A stretch of 9,199 nt of DNA from Planctomycetaceae bacterium. GTDB lineage: Bacteria; Planctomycetota; Phycisphaerae; Phycisphaerales; SM1A02. Position numbers and translations under genes: made by a program. The notes under the pieces were generated by a model. That model did no database searches, had not been told where the DNA came from, and saw only the letters and a program-made list of their open reading frames with translations. This document shows positions 6,733 through 9,199 of this stretch, one piece after another; positions within the stretch are counted from its first letter, which is position 1, and every line of letters starts with the position of its first letter. Location of the stretch: NCBI GenBank assembly GCA_002737585.1, contig NSIA01000108.1, positions 45-9,243 on the forward strand, written 5' to 3'.

Positions 6733-7211
6733 CCAGCCTCCAGTGGTTCAAAGGCGAGCAACATTTCAGCCGGAATACGCGCAGGTTTGCGAGTAGCCAA
6801 GTCAACAAGTGCCCAACACGTGGACGCGCTACACACCACGGCGCCGTCACGCGCGCGCAGAATGGTGGTATCGCGCCAACTGGTGACGCGACTGACCGAT
6901 CGAATCCACGTGAAGACATGCAACTCATCACCAGGAAAGACTTCAGCGCGGTAGTCCACTTCATGGCGAGCAACAAACCACATGCGGCCGCTTGCTAAGA
7001 GAAGTTCGCGCGTGTGTCCAAGCGAGTCGGCGTGCAGTTCGGCAGCGCGATCAATCCAACGCACGTATTCCACATTATTGATGTGCGCCACCTCGCGGCT
7101 CACGCCATCAGCGGACGGAACCAGTCGCAATCCAAATGGACGCGGGTGTGCAATCGAACTACCGGTCGGCGGCCGCAACGTAGCGTCGGGAATGAGTGGC
7201 GCACTGCTCAT
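6693..7211 (-). CDS. Hotdog-fold acyl-CoA/acyl-ACP thioesterase (4HBT-like)
   Basis: This 172-residue protein would hydrolyse a fatty acyl or aromatic acyl thioester in the cytoplasm. The hotdog core runs from about 35 to 155. It contains 'VAHINNVEYVRWIDRAAE' (the HxNN-x-x-Y helix start), 'FVARHEVDYRAEVFPGDEL' and 'VCSASTCWALVDL', which matches the order of YbgC/4HBT and acyl-ACP thioesterases. The catalytic Asp found four residues before the His in 4HBT enzymes (DxxGH) is Arg39 here, so a different catalytic residue or a non-standard subfamily is likely. An ATG 45 nt upstream (7256) is in frame, but I chose 7211 because it overlaps the DUF971 stop as ATGA (7208-7211), a common coupling arrangement. 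The substrate is unknown. The downstream glycosyltransferase overlaps it. Confidence 0.85.
   Translation of the reverse strand: MSSAPLIPDATLRPPTGSSIAHPRPFGLRLVPSADGVSREVAHINNVEYVRWIDRAAELHADSLGHTRELLLASGRMWFVARHEVDYRAEVFPGDELHVFTWIRSVSRVTSWRDTTILRARDGAVVCSASTCWALVDLATRKPARIPAEMLLAFEPLEAGCTSRSSSIPNAS
6737..6741 (-). promoter_or_regulatory. Shine-Dalgarno sequence fixing the glycosyltransferase start
   Basis: The minus strand reads GGAGG, then CTGG, then ATG (6732). It is the clearest ribosome binding site in the window. It lies inside the thioesterase coding region, so the 40-nt gene overlap is probably genuine and the glycosyltransferase can recruit ribosomes independently. Confidence 0.7.
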
Positions 7212-7609
7212 GCGCGCGTCTCCAGCGCCGGGTCGATGGAGCGCAGATACGTCCAACTAAAGATGCCAGTGGAGTGCCCGTCACTAAAGCGGATGCGAAC
7301 CGCATAGTTGCCAACCAGTTCAGCGCCGAGCGCCGTCAGTGGGCCGGTCGCACGGCTGGCTGGTAGGACGGTGAGCGGATTGCGTGCCATTTCCTCGCGC
7401 AAGACTTTGGCATCGGCGCTGGGGCTGCGGCGGCGCAGGTAGGCGATCGGAAAGAACGACTCACGGCCATCCGCCCAGGTGATGGCAAGTCCGTTTTCGC
7501 GGTCAAGATCAAGGTGCGCCGGCGCGGTCACAGCGGCAGCGGCTGAGCCTGCGGCCGACGCCGAGGCCAAGGAATCTTCCGGTGATGCGTGGGATTCATC
7601 CGCGTGCAT
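7208..7609 (-). CDS. DUF971 (GBBH-like N-terminal domain) protein
   Basis: This 133-residue protein has an Ala/Ser-rich, probably disordered N-terminus (about 1-30), followed by a single domain of DUF971 type. Visible family motifs are 'GLAITWADGRESFFPIAYLR' (40-59) and 'GNYAVRIRFSDGHSTGIFS' (100-118), which includes the characteristic SDGH-tGI(F/Y)S signature, then 'YLRSIDP'. The same fold precedes the catalytic domain in gamma-butyrobetaine hydroxylase. Stand-alone versions have no settled function; they have been linked to iron-sulfur or metal proteins. The Cys cluster often found after 'LR' (CxCxxC) is replaced here by 'RRSPSADAK', and the whole protein lacks cysteine. It is the first gene of the minus-strand run and is coupled to the thioesterase by ATGA. 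Confidence 0.85.
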   Translation of the reverse strand: MHADESHASPEDSLASASAAGSAAAAVTAPAHLDLDRENGLAITWADGRESFFPIAYLRRRSPSADAKVLREEMARNPLTVLPASRATGPLTALGAELVGNYAVRIRFSDGHSTGIFSWTYLRSIDPALETRA

Positions 7610-7665
7610 TTCCCGATTCTACGGCGCGGGCTGAGCGCCGCCGCTGGCTCTAGACTTCGGATGCG
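7610..7665. promoter_or_regulatory. Divergent promoter region with a 6-bp inverted repeat
   Basis: Only 56 bp separate the start of the DUF971 gene (minus) from the start of pyrF (plus), so promoters for both must overlap here or lie inside the genes. An inverted repeat CGGCGC-N7-GCGCCG occupies 7622-7640. It could be a regulator site or a weak hairpin. I could not identify convincing -10 or -35 boxes for either direction. Confidence 0.4.
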
Positions 7666-8649
7666 ATGAACGCCCCAAACAATAACTCTGCAAACACTGC
7701 CGGCAGCGCCTCGGCGAAGACCGCACCGCACACGCCTGCAGCTTCCGCGTCGGCGAACACCGCGCAGCACACACCTGCCGCTATCAATGCTGCCGACCGG
7801 CTCTTCGCTCGGATCGAGGCTGCGGGCGCCCCGGTATGCGTTGGGCTTGATCCGGTGGCGGAGAAACTTCCGGCCATTCTTCGACCGGCTGCTGGTCACG
7901 CCGCTGCGGCGGTCGCCATCGGCGAATTCTCGCGCGGCGTCATTGACGCAGTGGCGGGGATCGTGCCGGCGGTGAAGATTCAGGCGGCATGCTTTGAGCG
8001 GCACGGGCCCGCGGGCGTTGCTGCGCTTGCCAGTGTTCTGGAACACGCGCGCACTGTTGATGTTCTTGAAGTCATTCTCGATTTCAAGCGCGGCGACATC
8101 GGTATCAGCGCCGAGCATTACGCCGCCAGCGCGCGCGACGCGTACCGCTCTGATTGGACCACGGTGAGTGCGTATCTCGGAGCGGATTCGCTGACGCCTT
8201 TCGTCGGTAACGGTCACGGAGCGTTTGCCTTGGTGCGTACTTCCAATCCTTCGGGTGATGCTGTGCAATCATTGCGATTGGCTGATGGCCGCACGGTGGC
8301 TGAAGCGGTGGCAGACCTGGTCGCGTCAGTCGGCGCGGCCTCGCTCGGAAGCGCAGGATTTAGCGCGCTTGGTGCGGTGGTTGGTGCCACCAAGCCAACC
8401 GATGCTGCCGCGTTGCGCCTTCGCATGCCGCAGCAGATCTTCTTAGTGCCGGGATTCGGCGCACAGGGCGGTGGAGTCGATGACGTCTTGCCATGTTTCC
8501 GTGCTGACGGACGCGGTGCGTTGGTCACTGCCAGTCGCTCCGTGATCTACGCATTTGAGCCAGCTGATCGCGCGTGGCATGAATCGGTGCGCCGCGCTGC
8601 TGAGGACCTTCGAACGCAGATTGGTGCTGCGCTGGGCGCCCGAGCATGA
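7666..8649 (+). CDS. pyrF: Orotidine 5'-phosphate decarboxylase, type 2 (PyrF)
   Basis: This 327-residue protein catalyses the last step of UMP synthesis, OMP to UMP plus CO2. The visible landmarks are 'VCVGLDPVAEKLP' (Asp62), 'VPAVKIQAACFE' (Lys104), the catalytic 'LDFKRGDIG' with Asp139, Lys141 and Asp144, 'TVSAYLGADSLTPFV', 'FALVRTSNPSG', 'FLVPGFGAQGGG' and the phosphate-binding end 'GALVTASRSVIYAF'. The spacing and the SNPSG motif match the longer type 2 subfamily rather than the approximately 230-residue type 1. Residues 1-41 are an unusual Ala/Ser/Thr/His-rich extension built from a 13-residue repeat; family similarity begins only at 'ADRLFARIE'. No ATG, GTG or TTG lies in frame between 7666 and the core, so the extension is probably translated. 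There is no clear Shine-Dalgarno sequence. The stop overlaps the next start as ATGA. Confidence 0.95.
   Translation: MNAPNNNSANTAGSASAKTAPHTPAASASANTAQHTPAAINAADRLFARIEAAGAPVCVGLDPVAEKLPAILRPAAGHAAAAVAIGEFSRGVIDAVAGIVPAVKIQAACFERHGPAGVAALASVLEHARTVDVLEVILDFKRGDIGISAEHYAASARDAYRSDWTTVSAYLGADSLTPFVGNGHGAFALVRTSNPSGDAVQSLRLADGRTVAEAVADLVASVGAASLGSAGFSALGAVVGATKPTDAAALRLRMPQQIFLVPGFGAQGGGVDDVLPCFRADGRGALVTASRSVIYAFEPADRAWHESVRRAAEDLRTQIGAALGARA
7705..7782 (+). repeat. Imperfect 39-bp tandem duplication in the pyrF N-terminal extension
   Basis: Two adjacent 39-bp units (7705-7743 and 7744-7782) match at 31 of 39 bases and encode SASAKTAPHTPAA and SASANTAQHTPAA. A partial earlier copy (SANTAG) precedes them. 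The reading frame is kept across both units. Confidence 0.8.
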
Positions 8650-9199
8650 GTACCCGCGTAGTGGGTGCATTGCTTGCGGTGGCGCTGCTGCTGCTCCTGG
8701 CGGTGCCAGTGGTCGCGCGGCGTGCCGAGCAGGCAGTGCCTGCGGGCGCAGCCACGGTGATCATTGTCACGCCTAACAATGAGCAAATTCGCGTGGAGTT
8801 CGCGGAGGGATTTGCGCAGTGGCATCGGGAAAAATTTGCTGCACCTGCGCAAGTGATTTGGAACATGCCAGGCGGCGCCACAGAGATCCGCAGGATGCTT
8901 GAAGCCAGTGCCACCGCGTCGCTGCGTGATGGAAGTGCTCCGGGTGGCAGCGCTGACTTGCTGTTTGGCGGGGGCAGTTATGACTTTGAACAATTGACTA
9001 AGCCGATCACTGTTGAAGTGAATGGCGAAGTCCGCAGTACCACCGTCCTCATTCCCATTGACTTTCCTCAGGAGTGGTTGGATGCGGTGTACGGCCAGAA
9101 CTCGATCGCGGGTCGCACGCTCTATGACCCAGGGCGTGCGTGGTTTGGTACCGCGCTCAGCGCGTTTGGAATTGTCTACAACGCAGAGATGTTGCAACG
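8646..9199 (+). CDS. ABC transporter extracellular solute-binding protein (iron(III)-type), 3' partial
   Basis: The frame opens at ATG 8646, overlapping the pyrF stop (ATGA 8646-8649), and is still open at the window's end, with 184 complete codons visible. An N-terminal signal peptide or anchor (STRVVGALLAVALLLLLAVPVVA, here described by positions 2-24) has Arg4 in its n-region and a long Leu/Ala core; there is no lipobox Cys. The mature part has 'VTPNNEQIRVEFAEGF' (41-56), 'AQWHREKF' (57-64), 'GGATEIRRMLEA' (76-87), 'ADLLFGGGSYDFEQL' (103-117) and 'GIVYNAEML'. This is the pattern of periplasmic binding proteins of the Fe3+/bacterial extracellular solute-binding group. It would bind its ligand in the periplasm and hand it to a permease and ATPase, probably encoded just beyond the window. 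Iron is inferred from the family and is not proven. Confidence 0.85.
   Translation, partial: MSTRVVGALLAVALLLLLAVPVVARRAEQAVPAGAATVIIVTPNNEQIRVEFAEGFAQWHREKFAAPAQVIWNMPGGATEIRRMLEASATASLRDGSAPGGSADLLFGGGSYDFEQLTKPITVEVNGEVRSTTVLIPIDFPQEWLDAVYGQNSIAGRTLYDPGRAWFGTALSAFGIVYNAEMLQ

Noticed and set aside
7212..7256. 15-residue N-terminal extension of the thioesterase from ATG 7256
   Set aside because: It would overlap the DUF971 gene by 49 nt, and the added residues match no family feature. ATG 7211 gives a clean ATGA overlap.
7528..8268. 246-codon minus-strand frame opposite pyrF
   Set aside because: It is Arg-rich and motif-free, covering the catalytic region of pyrF and crossing the divergent promoter. 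The PyrF assignment on the other strand is clear.
8547..9197. 216-codon minus-strand frame at the window's end
   Set aside because: It mirrors the binding-protein gene, which has a signal peptide and family motifs. The minus frame has neither.

Overview
This 9.2 kb window is GC-rich and densely coded. It looks like a chromosomal segment from a planctomycete, most likely of the class Phycisphaerae. The main pointer is a small basic protein at 1590-1883. It belongs to a family known essentially from the Planctomycetes-Verrucomicrobia-Chlamydiae group. The metallophosphoesterase and the membrane protein with a SPOR-like tail also resemble planctomycete proteins. The lineage is inferred from protein features only. 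I see no rRNA, tRNA, insertion sequence, phage gene or CRISPR array.

Layout. (a) 1-3076, plus strand: the 3' part of a sugar phosphate isomerase/epimerase-like TIM-barrel gene; a single-pass membrane protein with a SPOR-like C-terminus; a possible 35-codon ORF; the small basic protein; and a class I/II PLP aminotransferase. A strong Rho-independent terminator lies inside the first 40 nt of the aminotransferase reading frame. (b) 3115-3153: a 15-bp-stem terminator that can serve the convergent genes on both sides. (c) 3196-7609, minus strand, in transcription order: a DUF971 protein, a hotdog acyl-CoA thioesterase (ATGA overlap), a family 4-type glycosyltransferase (overlapping, with its own ribosome binding site), a secreted metallophosphoesterase with a CBM9-like C-terminus, and a small lipoprotein. 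A 15-bp tandem repeat overlaps the end of the glycosyltransferase. (d) 7610-7665: a short divergent promoter region. (e) 7666-9199, plus strand: pyrF (orotidine 5'-phosphate decarboxylase, type 2) with a repetitive N-terminal extension. It overlaps by ATGA the start of an iron-type ABC transporter substrate-binding protein that runs off the window.

The genes do not form one obvious pathway. PyrF makes UMP, the aminotransferase acts on amino acids, the thioesterase on acyl thioesters and the glycosyltransferase on surface or lipid sugars. The phosphoesterase, lipoprotein and binding protein act outside the cytoplasmic membrane. I found no convincing new multi-gene system such as a defence island, secretion locus or biosynthetic cluster. 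The observations most worth following are small-scale: the terminator inside the aminotransferase frame, the tandem repeat that carries the glycosyltransferase stop codon, the start/stop-coupled small ORF before the small basic protein, the duplicated PyrF N-terminal extension, and several family members lacking a usual key residue.
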